From contig CAMRHE010000012.1 in the NCBI GenBank assembly GCA_947044405.1, positions 11,176,001-11,240,000 on the forward strand: DNA of 64,000 nucleotides, read 5' to 3'. This stretch comes from Leptodactylus fallax (lineage: Eukaryota; Chordata; Amphibia; Anura; Leptodactylidae). The notes below the pieces were generated by a model. The model saw only the letters and a program-made list of their open reading frames with translations, was not told the DNA's origin and searched no databases. The translations under genes were made by a program, and so were the position numbers. Positions 50,426 through 61,643 of this stretch are shown here, piece by piece (positions within the stretch are counted from its first letter, which is position 1; every line of letters begins with the position of its first letter).

Positions 50426-50700
50426 GGCCAGTTGCACACGACCGTCCGCGTGCCGCCCTTGCACCGGCCGTGTTTCTGTGGCCCCATTCATTCAATGAAT
50501 AGAAGCCATAGAAGAACGGCTGCAAAATCGGACAGGAATAGGACCTGTTCCATATTTTGCAGCCCGGACTGTCGGCCTGCACATGGCACTGTGTAATTCA
50601 CGGTGGTGTGTACGGGACCATAGAAATTAATGGGTCAATGTGCTATCCGGGAAAAAACCAGATAGCACACGGACCTTGCCTACAGTCATCTGCAAGGGAC
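50426..50700. mobile_element. Palindromic MITE (family of 22928)
   Basis: Preceded by TAA and followed by TTA. Ends GGCCAGTTGCACACGACCG and the complement of GTCCCTTGCAGATGACTG. Internal phrases 'gtgtttctgtggc' and 'gatagcacac' match 22928-23250. Confidence 0.75.
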
Positions 50701-50784
50701 TTAGATCCACCATATATGTGTATTCTGTTTAATGTACTTTATATCATTGCTGTAATATTTGAGGACAAAGATCCTCATTCTTAA

Positions 50785-51951
50785 CCCCTAAACACTCTGT
50801 GCCGTACTGTTACATCGAGCTGAGCATATACATAACGCTGAGCGCAGTAATAGTACGCTATAATGCCGTGAGCACAAGACCTGTGCCTGCGGCATTACTT
50901 CCGGCACTCAGCTGTGTTACACAGCCAAGGGATGACGGCCAGCCGCCAGAGTCAGAAGATACTCCAATTCTGGCGGATTAACCCCCTGGATGATCAATAG
51001 CGATCATGGTGTCCAGGTGGTCCAGGGGAAAGATTGCCATCCCTCAGATTTCCCGTGATAAGATCGCAGGATCTGAGTGGTTGCCATGGCAGCCAGGAGC
51101 CCGAGCAACAGCCTCCTGACTGCCTATGCACAGTTTCAATGGGGAACCTATGTGCAATTTTTTGCAATCATTGCACTGGGAATCTGAGATCCCAGGTTTA
51201 AGTCTCCTTGCGGGACATATAAAAAGTTAAAAAAAAAAAAAAGTTTAAAATAAAAAATAAACAAATGAAAAGTTAAAAAAACATAAGCCAAAAAAAAAAA
51301 AAAAAGCATGTTAGGTATCCTCATGTGCGTCTAAGCCCCCACCATCCAAAAATAGTATTATTTATCCCATACAGTGAACACCGTAAAAAAAAATATGTAC
51401 TGCGATGCACAAATTAACATATTTTGGTCACTACGCTTTCCCCAAAAAATAACTATAAAAAGTGATAAAAAAGTCATACATACTAAACATTGGTACCAAT
51501 AAACAAATCAACGAAATAGTAAAAAAATTATAGGCATCAAGATACGGTGACCGCTGTAAAATCATTCAAAAAAGTGACGTTTTATTTGTAAAAAGTGGTA
51601 AAACATGATAAAAGCAATATAAATATGGTATCGCCGTAATCGTAATGACCCACCAGATAAAGTTGCCTTGTCATTTTTAATGCAGAGTGACTGTCGTAAA
51701 AACTTAATGCAAAAAATTATGATAGAATTGTGGGTTTTTTAACATGGACCTCCAAAAAACTTTAATAAAAACCGTATCGGTACCCCAAAATGGTGCCAAA
51801 TGAAAGTTCAACTTGTCACACAAAGTATAAGCCCTTACTATGCTATGTCGACAGAAAAATAAAAAAGTTATGAATTTCGGAAGGGGGAGAAGGAAAATAT
51901 GAAAAAAGTCGCCGAGCATTAACGTACAAACTACCCTGCATCATTAAAGGG
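50785..51951 (-). mobile_element. Long TTAA-flanked AT-rich element
   Basis: TTAA at 50781-50784 and 51952-51955. Starts CCCCTAAACACTCTG and ends TCATTAAAGG G. The 1.17-kb body contains the phrases of the family in order, including 'atcccatacagtgaacaccg', 'tcgccgtaatcgtaatgacc' and 'gaaagttcaacttgtc'. No transposase. This is the most complete copy in the window and the best reference for the family. Confidence 0.65.
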
Positions 51952-51955
51952 TTAA

Positions 51956-53327
51956 TCTTCTGTCTCTCCTGCCATTAGCTGGTAAACGTTCACTCTGAAT
52001 TTTGTAAAAATTGCCAACCTAATTTTTTTAATTTCAAACCACTATACAGCAGAGTGATAGACATATCTATACATCCTAAGGTCTGGGTACAGCTCTATGA
52101 GCACTGTAATGACTGCCATTAGTGGTCATCATCTGGCAAAAACCATGATAACTTAGATGATGCTGAAAGAATATTAAAGGGGTTTACCTACTCTTAGATA
52201 TTGATTTCCTATCCTTAGTATGTCCTTAGGAATCCCTCCTGTCAGCTTATTTAAGAGGCAGTGGCACTGCGGCAAGCACAGCAAGCTAGTCACTGTATAC
52301 CATGCACAGTGCCATATATAGTGTAGCAGCTGCTCCCAATACTGCACGTCAGTCCCATTCAATTAAATGGGACTGAGATGCAAAATGGCCATAATAAAAA
52401 TTGGCATGGCATTAAAGAAGCACTAAAACACAGCAGACTTTCACAGAGTAGGCATCTTGTGTTTTACCCTAAAAGAGGGTATATCTAATGTACTCATTGA
52501 TGTGAAGCATTATTATGCAGAATAAAGGCTCAGAGTAGGTCAAATACGAGGCATAAAAATCAATGACTTTTTTATGTGAAATGATTTTTCACTGTTTTCT
52601 GCCATTGTGTAGGTTTGAACCTTACAATTTGAACCCATTATTGCCAGAAGCCGGGTTACAGGAAAGTACTTTCCTAATGTTAAGTGCTTTTTCAGGTTGG
52701 TTAATTGTTGATAATAAAATGTTATTGAATCCCAGATATAACCATAAATGTAAGTAGTGAAATTTAAATACAGCATAACAGCAACATACAAATGATGGAA
52801 TCCAAAAATCCCACGCTTCACTTTATAATTAAATGGAAAAAAGGTCTGGCTATAGAAACTCAATTTAGTCAGTACAAAATGCATTTCATAGGCAGAACAC
52901 TAATGTTGCTTTAGAAGCAGGAAATAGAACAAATATCTGAGATATATTTGTGTCAGCAGAGAAAGTCTCTTTCAGATAGGACATGATAAATTTATTTCAC
53001 TTGAAATGTTTTCTGCTATCAGAAAAAGCGAGACTGACAGATACATAATAGGACATTGTGTGGAGAGTACTGCACAGCATTTGCAGAAGATTGTGTAGTG
53101 TGATTTCCTCCACCAAAGAAAACCATGCAAACAATATAGAAAATAGCTTAAATTAAAATGGAGCAATTAGAGGGTCAGTCCTGCTAAGTAGTGATGGAAA
53201 TACCTCATTGCTGCTAGTGTTCTCCACGGGGGACATGGATATATTAAAAAGACAGGAAACAGAAACTTAAATTTATCTAGCAACATCTTACGTGTACTCA
53301 TGTTAGCTATGTATAGTTATGTATATA
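51956..53327. other. Intron with a dispersed MITE-like piece
   Basis: 52165-52400 resembles the repeat at 28544-28935 ('ttaaaggggtttacctac', 'cccattcaattaaatgggac'). The rest is unassigned intron DNA. The next trpc6 exon is not here. Confidence 0.45.
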
Positions 53328-54255
53328 CAGTGGGTACGGAAAGTATTCAGACCCCTTTAAATTTTTCACTCTTTGTTTCATTCCAGCCATTTGCTAAAAG
53401 CAAAAAAGTTCATTTTATTTCTCATTAATGTACACTCAGCGCCCCATCTTGACAGCAAAAAAACAGAAATGCACCCTTTTGAGCTAGTACAGCCATGAGT
53501 CTTCTTGGGAATTATGCAACAAGTTTTTCACATCTGGATATGGGGATCCTCTGCCATTCTTCCTTTCTCCCATCTCTCTACTGCATCTCTGGAGCTCAGC
53601 CACAGTGATCTGTGGGCTCTTCTTTTCCTCTATCACCAAGGCTCTTCTCCCACGATTGCTCAGTTTGGCTGGACGGCCAGGTCTAGGAAGAGTTCAGGTC
53701 GTCCCAAACTTCTTCCTTTAAGGATTATGGAGGCCACTGTGCTCTTAGGAACCTTGAGTGCTGCAGAAATTGTTTTGTAACCTTGTCCAGATCTGTGCCT
53801 TGCCATAATTCTGTCTCTGAGCTCCTTGGACAGTTCCTTTGTCCTCATGATTCTCATTTGCTCTGACATGCACTTTGAGCTGTGAGGTCTTATATAGACA
53901 GGTGTGTGCCTTTCCTAATCAAGTCCAATCAGTTTAATTAAACACAGCTGGACTCCAATGAAGGAGTAGAACCATCTCAAGGAGGATCAGAAGGAAATGG
54001 ACAGCAAGTGAGTTAAATATGAGTGTCACAGCAAAGGGTCTGAATACTGAATCTAATGACCATGTGATATTTTCAGTTTTTCTTTTTTAATAAATTTGCA
54101 AAAATATCTACATTTCTGTTTTTTTTTTCTATCAAGATGGGAGCTGAGTGTACATTAATGAGAAATAAAATGAACTTTTTTGCTTTTAGCAATTAGCTGC
54201 AATGAAACAAAGAGTGAAACATTTAAAGGGGTCTGAATACTTTCCATACCCACTG
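53328..54255 (-). mobile_element. Tc1 element, family 3, core-deleted
   Basis: Ends CAGTGGGTACGGAAAG and the complement of CAGTGGGTATGGAAAG, flanked by TA. Inverted repeats extend about 150 bp each ('attcagacccctttaaat', 'gaaataaaatgaacttttt'). 928 bp in place of the usual 1.6 kb. Confidence 0.92.
53480..53869 (-). pseudogene. Tc1 transposase with deleted catalytic core
   Basis: On the minus strand it starts MSEQMRIMRTKELSKELRDR and keeps the first helix-turn-helix (YKTISAALKVPKSTVASIIL). A frameshift near 53695 follows; the next frame gives PRPGRPAKLSNRGRRAL and the second DNA-binding part up to about ITVAELQR. The sequence then jumps straight to a worn C-terminal tail (MAEDPH near 53560). 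All three catalytic acidic residues are missing. The first frame alone would make a 69-residue DNA-binding peptide. Confidence 0.85.
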
Positions 54256-54265
54256 TATATACATA

Positions 54266-55894
54266 CAGTGCCTTGCGAAAGTATTCAGCCCCCTTGAACT
54301 TTTCAACCTTTTGCCACATTTCAGGCTTCAAACATAAGGATATAAAATTTTAAATTTTTGGTGAAGAATCAACAACAAGTGGGACACAATTGTGAAGTGG
54401 AACGAAATGTATTGGTTATTTTAAACACTTGTAAAAAATAAAAAACTGAAAAGTGGGGCGTGCAATATTATTCGGCCCCTTTACTTTCAGTGCAGCAAAC
54501 TCACTCCAGAAGTTCAGTGAGGATCTCTGAATGATCCAATGTTGTCCTAAATGACTGATGATGATAAATATAATCCACCTGTGTGTAATCAAGTCTCCGT
54601 ATAAATGCACCTGCTCTGTGATAGTCTCAGGGTTCTGTTTAAAGCGCAGAGAGCATCATGAAGACCAAGGAACAAACCAGCCACGTCCGTGATACTGTTG
54701 TGGAGAACTTTAAAGCCGGATTTGGATACAAAAAGATTTCCCAAACTTTAAACATCCCAAGGAGCACTGTGCAAGCGATCATATTGAAATGGAAGGAGTA
54801 TCAGACCACTGCAAATCTACCAAGACCCGGCCGTCCCTCTAAACTTTCATCTCAAACAAGGAGAAGACTGATCAGAGATGCAGCCAAGAGGCCCATGATC
54901 ACTCTGGATGAACTGCAGAGATCTACAGCTGAGGTGGGAGAGTCTGTCCATAGGACAACAATCAGTCGTACACTGCACAAATCTGGCCTTTATGGAAGAG
55001 TGGCAAGAAGAAAACCATTTCTCAAAGATATCCATAAAAAGTCTCATTTAAAGTTTGCCACAAGCCACCTGGGAGACACACCAAACATGTGGAAGAAGGT
55101 GCTCTGGTCAGATGAAACCAAAATCGAACTTTTTGGCCACAATGCAAAACGATATGTTTGGCGTAAAAGCAACACAGCTCATCACCCTGAACACACCATC
55201 CCCACTGTCAAACATGGTAGTGGCAGCATCATGGTTTGGGCCTGCTTTTCTTCAGCAGGGACAGGGAAGATGGTTAAAATTGATGGGAAGATGGATGGAG
55301 CCAAATACAGGACCATTCTGGAAGAAAACCTGTTGGAGTCTGCAAAAGACCTGAGACTGGGACGGAGATTTATCTTCCAACAAGACAATGATCCCAAACA
55401 TAAAGCAAAATCTACAATGGAATGGTTCACATATAAACGTATCCAGGTGTTAGAATGGCCAAGTCAAAGGCCAGACCTGAATCCAATCGAGAATCTGTGG
55501 AAAGAGCTGAAAACTGCAGTTCACAAACGCTCTCCATCCAACCTCACTGAGCTCCAGCTGTTTTCCAAGGAAGAATGGGCAAGAATTTCAGTCTCTCAAT
55601 GTGCAAAACTGATAGAGACATACCCCAAGCGACTTGCAGCTGTAATCGCAGCAAAAGGTGGCGCTACAAAGTATTAACTTAAGGGGGCCGAATAATTTGG
55701 CACGCTCCACTTTTCAGTTTTTCATTTTTTACAAAAGTTTAAAATATCCAATAAATTTCGTTCCACTTCACAATTGTGTCCCACTTGTTGATTCTTCACC
55801 AAAAAATTAAAATTTTATACCCTTATGTTTGAAGCCTGAAATGTGGCAAATGGTTGAAAAGTTCAATGGGGCCGAATACTTTCGCAAGGCACTG
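54266..55894 (+). mobile_element. Tc1 element, family 1, copy B, full length
   Basis: Starts CAGTGCCTTGCGAAAG after TA (54264-54265) and ends in the complement at 55894, next to a TA microsatellite. Inverted ends of about 200 bp are nearly identical to copy A at 20799-22423. 1629 bp. Confidence 0.95.
54658..55677 (+). CDS. Tc1-type transposase, unbroken DD34E ORF
   Basis: A 339-codon frame of normal family length with its own ATG and stop. N-terminal paired-like region: helix-turn-helix at about 24-47 (KKISQTLNIPRSTVQAII), GRPSK at 58-62, and a second DNA-binding part to about 115. Catalytic core: Asp152 in WSDETKIEL, Asp243 in FQQDNDPKH, and Glu278 in NPIENLWKEL, with 34 residues between the last two. 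Two conserved sites look changed: the glycine box reads HGSGS (186-190) where copy A has HGGGS, and RPDLNP (271-276) where copy A has SPDLNP. It would cut and paste the element at TA sites. The frame is intact, but activity is uncertain because of those changes. A frame of this length without stops suggests recent arrival. Confidence 0.95.
   Translation: MKTKEQTSHVRDTVVENFKAGFGYKKISQTLNIPRSTVQAIILKWKEYQTTANLPRPGRPSKLSSQTRRRLIRDAAKRPMITLDELQRSTAEVGESVHRTTISRTLHKSGLYGRVARRKPFLKDIHKKSHLKFATSHLGDTPNMWKKVLWSDETKIELFGHNAKRYVWRKSNTAHHPEHTIPTVKHGSGSIMVWACFSSAGTGKMVKIDGKMDGAKYRTILEENLLESAKDLRLGRRFIFQQDNDPKHKAKSTMEWFTYKRIQVLEWPSQRPDLNPIENLWKELKTAVHKRSPSNLTELQLFSKEEWARISVSQCAKLIETYPKRLAAVIAAKGGATKY

Positions 55895-55929
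<35 letters not shown>
55895..55929. repeat. (TA)n microsatellite
   Basis: About 16 TA units between two Tc1 elements. Confidence 0.95.

Positions 55930-56721
<792 letters not shown>

Positions 56722-56767
<46 letters not shown>
56722..56767. repeat. (TA)n microsatellite
   Basis: About 22 TA units to the right of the family 4 element. Confidence 0.95.
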
Positions 56768-56772
<5 letters not shown>

Positions 56773-57848
56773 TGTATACCCTATACCCATGGTGGCGAAT
56801 CTATGGCATGTGTTCCAGAGTGGACACTCAGAGCCCTCTCTGTGGGCAACACAAGTGTCATCACTCCATCCAGGCTCCTCGATCGCTCGCGAGCAATCCA
56901 GTGCTTCTTTCAGTTGTATGTGCAAATGCACATACACCTGAAAACTGTCAGTGTAGGCCATGGCTTACACTGACAGAAGATTATGAATGTTTTGCATTTT
57001 AAATGTATAGACAATACAAATACACAATACATTCATACAGCACTGAAATCAGAAGCTTGAACAGAGATTGGTGGAAAACAATCAGTTCACACAGCAATAT
57101 CACTAACATCAATACTCATAAATACCCATAGAGATTTACTAAGATTTACTCATTTTCACCCTGGCCTAAAAGGTTTGCACAAGATGCAGACATATCATTG
57201 GTACAACCAGGATTCCATGTGTTTTACACATTCTTTTCTCTTCATCTGACAGGAGGTTATGGCTAAGTGGTAGAGAGGTGTTGTTTAAGATGCAACAAGT
57301 GTTAGCAACAATTGTACCAGCATTTTAGCAAAAAACTTCTGGTGCAAAGTAATCCAACTAATAGGTGATATTAACCTAGACTAGACAATCTAAAGGTACA
57401 CCAAAATTACCATCCTATATCAGCCACCGCCACATTTTTAGAGGACTAGTCTAAATATTAGGCAGGTTTGGAAATCTGTCGAAATGTCCCACTGTACAAC
57501 ACTCCAGAATATGTTAAAAACAAATAATACAGAAGAACAGGCTCCTATGAGGCAGTTGCCTATTTTCTTCATATTAGGGAAAATAAATTCCTTCTTGACT
57601 CCAAAACATATCCTTAGATCAATTGGAAATGGCAAACAATTTAATATAACTTTATATTGTAATATTGTTAAAAGTACCAGCACCAGTCAAAAAAAAAAAT
57701 AGTGGGTGGAAACCCCTACATCAAAGGTAGGTTCATCTCAGAAGATATAATAATAAAATGGGCAGCACTCCAATTCAGTGAAAAAAATGGTGGAGGTTGC
57801 CCATGGTTCACATAGGCTAAATAATAGTCCACAATTTGTTTACTTAAT
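56768..57848. other. Intron, no clear element
   Basis: Frames with Ile-Tyr runs here are translations of the TA repeat. No gene. Confidence 0.5.
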
Positions 57849-57852
57849 TTAA

Positions 57853-58298
57853 AGAGGACCTTTCACAATCTCTACCAGTTCAAGTTCTTAGCATCTGTTA
57901 ATAGTCGCCGCTCCACTGATTCCAACGCAGTTGGAATTTTCTCTCTAGTCCACACCGTGCCTGAGCAACAAGTACAGTTAGTTTTGGTGCCTGATGTGCT
58001 ATATAAGCTCTGTAATTTCAGAAGAGCAGTGTCCGTGGGGAAGGGGGGGGGAAATTAGAGCACCAGTCAGAGGCAGCAAGTGTCAGAGCTCAGAATCACT
58101 CACTTGTCTGCTCCTGCTTGACCCCACCCTCCTGACTGAACAGAGCATAAATAGCATATGTAGCGGCAAAACTAACAGCATTGATTACCTAGGAATGGTG
58201 AGAGTATAGACAAAAAACAACTGTGCCAGAAACAGTGGAGCGGCAGGTATTAATTGATGAAAAGAGCTGGACTGGTTAGAGGTGATGAAAGATCCTCT
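57853..58298. mobile_element. TTAA-flanked MITE
   Basis: TTAA at 57849-57852 and 58299-58302. Left end AGAGGACCTTTCAC and right end complement AGAGGATCTTTCATC; matches continue into 'accagt'. 446 bp, non-coding; an extended G run lies near 58040. Confidence 0.8.
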
Positions 58299-58302
58299 TT
58301 AA

Positions 58303-58683
58303 GTGCATCCAATTTTTATGATTGTAAAATTACTAGCTATGGGAAGATATCAAGACTGCTTTTAACTGGAGTTCTAGATAACAATGATATTTAAAGCTAA
58401 TAATATCTACTAGAGCCAGCGGCAGCCATCTCTGTGTGTCTCTGCCTTCCTCCGGCAGCTCCTTTCTCCTTTCCCCCCTTCCCTTTTCCATAAACTTCTA
58501 TGGGCAGCTTGCAACCTGATCCTTTGGTTTGCTGAAAGGCCCTCTTGTCTCTCAAGATGTATTTTGGCTGGGAACTGAGGGTGAATAAACAGTTCGGGAG
58601 GCAAGGGCAGGAGTAAAAGTGGTTCATAAGCGGAGAAAGAGGCAATATTTCTTGAATAAAATATATTACAAAGTTTCGTAGAT
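58303..58683. other. Intron, nothing recognised
   Basis: A 142-codon minus frame overlaps this (58397-58825) but runs into the next MITE and has no family features. Confidence 0.45.
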
Positions 58684-58686
58684 TTA

Positions 58687-58898
58687 GGCTGCGCTTACAT
58701 ATGTGCTCGGCGAGTGCTCGGGGATTCCATTCCCCACTCTGCTTGAAAAACACATTTTTTGGGCGGAATCCCAGGCAGACCCCATTATAGTCTATAGTTT
58801 CCATGGGTAACCGATTTTTAAGCATATTGGGTTTCCGTTTTTTGGGTCACCAAGCAGACCCAAAGAACGGAAATCTGAACGCAGGTGTCATCCTAGCG
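58687..58898. mobile_element. Palindromic MITE (family of 49517)
   Basis: TTA before the left end GGCTGCGCTTACATATG. The right end 'ggtgtcatcctagcg' is followed by TCA, a decayed duplication. Inner phrases 'cagaccccattatagtctat' and 'ccgttttttgggtc' match 49517-49739. Confidence 0.7.
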
Positions 58899-59382
58899 TC
58901 ACTTGTACCATTGGTTTATGCGAAGTTTATGGAAAATACAGTGACCATTTAAGCTACAACTTAATCTGTTTCATTAAAAAACAGCTTTAATCAATGACTG
59001 CAGCATTGCTGAATGGTTGTCTAAGCTACAAAGAAAGTCAGAACGCACCTTTTTTGTACTTAGATAGGCTGCTGTGTATAAGCAAAAGCCTAGTAGAAAG
59101 ACTGTGCATATTGAGGTGGTTTCTTTATAGCAATGATAAATGATTAAGAGGCTCAATACAAGCAACCAAATCACAGTCTTATCTAAATTAGACTCTTAAT
59201 TCATTTAATGTATCAATAATGACAATGTCTCAGGGCATAGAATTCCATAATCTCACTGTTCTTTCAGTATAAAACCCCTCTCTTTCTATGACAATGAAGA
59301 AACCTTCTTTCCTCTAAACATCGTAGATGCCCCTGTATGCAAAATGACAGAAAATTGTGTACACATCACACACACATATACA
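58899..59382. other. Intron, CR1-tail-like fragment
   Basis: 59200-59340 ('catagaattccataatctca', 'gaagaaaccttctttcctct') resembles a dispersed LINE tail, but I cannot place it firmly. Confidence 0.35.
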
Positions 59383-59599
59383 TATACACAGATGTAGCAG
59401 TGTTAACCAGAACTTCTGCAATTGGAATAACTGCTGCAGAATGGTAACTTATCACAGAAGACAACAAAACCATTGAATAGTCATAGAAATATGTTTTCCA
59501 ATAACTTTTCATTTAGTTATCTTCTGTGATAAGATATAATGCTGCAGCAGTTTAACCAACTGCAGTTCAGCTTAACTCTGCTACATGTGTGTTTATATA
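59383..59599. repeat. Foldback MITE with 80-bp arms
   Basis: 59383-59464 and 59518-59599 are inverse copies with moderate identity; shared blocks include 'gatgtagcag', 'actgctgcag' and 'cttatcacagaag'. It directly abuts the Tc1 fragment at 59600. Confidence 0.7.
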
Positions 59600-59949
59600 C
59601 AGTGGGGAAAAAAAAGTATTTAGTCAACCACCAATTGTGCAAGTTCTCCCACTTAAAAAGATGAGAGATGCCTGTAATTGACATCATAGGTAGACCTCAA
59701 CTATGAGAGACAAAATGAGAAAACAAATCCAGAAAATCACATTGTCTGATTTTTAAAGAATTTATTTGCAAATTATGGTGGAAAATAAGTATTTGGTCAC
59801 CTACAAACAAACAAGATTTCTGGCTCTCACAGACCTGTAACTTCTTCTTTAAGAGGCTCCTCTGTCCTCCACTCATTACCTGTAGTAATGGCACCTGTTT
59901 GACATTGTTATCAGTATAAAAGGCACCTGTCCACAACCTCAGTCACACT

Positions 59950-59951
<2 letters not shown>
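59600..59951 (+). mobile_element. Tc1-type element, family 5, 5' end only
   Basis: Starts 'cagtggggaaaaaaaagtat' after TA and continues with 'ttagtcaaccaccaattgtg' and 'ggtcacctacaaacaaac'. It stops at a TA microsatellite, before any transposase codon. The right part is lost. Confidence 0.8.

Positions 59952-59952
<1 letters not shown>

Positions 59953-59989
<37 letters not shown>
59953..59989. repeat. (TA)n microsatellite
   Basis: About 18 TA units at the junction of two Tc1 elements. Confidence 0.95.
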
Positions 59990-59990
<1 letters not shown>

Positions 59991-61601
59991 TACCGTTCAA
60001 AAGTTTAGGGTCACTTAGAAATTTCCTTATTTATGAAAGAAAAGCACAGTTTTTTTCAATGAAGATAACATTAAATGAATCAGAAATACACTCTATACAT
60101 TGTTAATGTGGTAAATGACTATTCTAGCTGCGAACATCTGGTTTTTAATGCAATATCTACATAGGTGTATAGAGGCCCATTTCCAGCAACCATCACTCCA
60201 GTGTTCTAATTGTACATTGTGTTTGCTAACTGTGTAAGAAGGCTAATGGATATTTAGAAAACCCTTGAAAACCCTTGTGCAAGTATGTTAGCACAGCTGA
60301 AAACAGTTTTGCTGGTTAGAGAAGCTATAAAACTGACCTTCCTTTGAGCTATTTGAGAATCTGGAGCATTACATTTGTTGATTCGATTAAACTCTCAAAA
60401 TGGCCAGAAAAAGAGAACTTTCATATGAAACTCGACAGTCTATTCTTGTTCTTAGAAATGAAGGCTATTCCATGTGAGAAATTGCCAAGAAGCTGAAGAT
60501 TTCCTACAACAGTGTGTACTACTCCCTTCAGAGGACAGCACAAACAGGCTCTAACCAGAGTAGAAAGAGAAGTGGGAGGCCCCGCCGCACAACTGAGCAA
60601 CAAGACAAGTACATTAGAGTCTAGTTTGAGAAGTCAACACCTCACAGGTCCTCAACTGGCAGCTTCATTAAATAGTACCCGCAAAACGCCGGTGTCAACG
60701 TCTACAGTGAAGATAAGACTCAGAGATGCTGGCCTTCAGGGTAGAGTGGCCAAGAAAAAGCCATATCTGAGGCTGGCTAATAAAAGGAAAAGAATAATAT
60801 GGGCAAAAGAACACAGACATTGGATAGAGGAAGATTGGAAAAAAGTGGTATGGACAGACGAATCGAAGTTTGAGGTGTTTGGATCACACAGAAGAACATT
60901 TGTGAGATGCAGAACAACTGAAAAGATGCTGGAAGAGTGCCTGACGCCATCTGTCAAGCATGGTGGAGGTAATGTGATGGTCTGGGGTTGCTTTAATGCT
61001 GGTAAAGTGGACGATTTGAACAAGGTAAAAGGGATTTTGAATAAGGAAGGCTATGACTCCATTTTGCAACGCCATGCCATACGCTGTGGACAGCGCTTGA
61101 TTGGAGCCAATTTCATCCTACAACAGGACAATGACCCACAGCACACCTCCAAATTATGCAAGAACTATTTAGGGAAGAAGCAGGTAGCTGGTATTCTATC
61201 TGTAATGGAGTGGCCAGCGCAGTCACCAGATGTCAACCCCATTGAGCTGTTGTGGGAGCAGCTTGACCGTATGGTACACAAAAAGTGCCCATCAAGCCAA
61301 TCCAACTTGTGGGAGGGGCTTCTGGAAGCATGGGGTGAAATTTCTCCAGATTACCTCAGCAAATTAACAAGTAGGATGCCAAAGGTCTGCAATACTGTAA
61401 TTGCTGCAAATGGAGCATTCTTTGACGAAAGCAAAGTTTGAAGGAGAAAATTATTATTTCAAATAAAAATCATTATTTCTAACCTTGTCAATGTCTTGAC
61501 TATATTTTCTATTCATTTTGCAACTCATTTGATAAATAAAAGTGTGAGTTTTCGTGGAAAACACTAAATTGTCTGGGTGACCCCAAACTTTTGAACGGTA
61601 G
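59990..61601 (+). mobile_element. Tc1 element, family 2, copy D
   Basis: Ends 'ctaccgttcaaaagtttagg' and the complement of 'ctaccgttcaaaagtttggg', set between two TA microsatellites. Full length; closely similar to copy C at 32041-33642. The outermost two bases cannot be fixed because of the TA runs. Confidence 0.93.
60400..61441 (+). pseudogene. Tc1 transposase, copy D, one stop and one frameshift
   Basis: Starts MARKRELSYETRQSIL. TGA at 60475-60477 stands where copy C has CGA (Arg), a typical CpG change. At about 60622 two bases are missing relative to copy C, which shifts the frame. From there to the TGA at 61439-61441 the frame is clean: GPQLAASLN, WTDESKFEVFGS (first Asp), FILQQDNDPQHTSK (second Asp) and NPIELLWEQLD (Glu). 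The long frame starting at 60512 begins out of frame and is not a natural start. Breaks are fewer than in copy C, so this copy is younger or by chance better kept. Confidence 0.93.

Positions 61602-61642
<41 letters not shown>
61602..61642. repeat. (TA)n microsatellite
   Basis: About 19 TA units between a Tc1 copy and the element at 61643. Confidence 0.95.

Positions 61643-61643
<1 letters not shown>

Noticed and set aside
58397..58825. 142-codon minus-strand frame
   Set aside because: It runs through a MITE and plain intron, is low in complexity, and has no splice context.
60512..61441. 309-codon frame read as a complete protein
   Set aside because: The first part is out of frame relative to the transposase; only the part after about 60622 is real. 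It is a broken Tc1 transposase.
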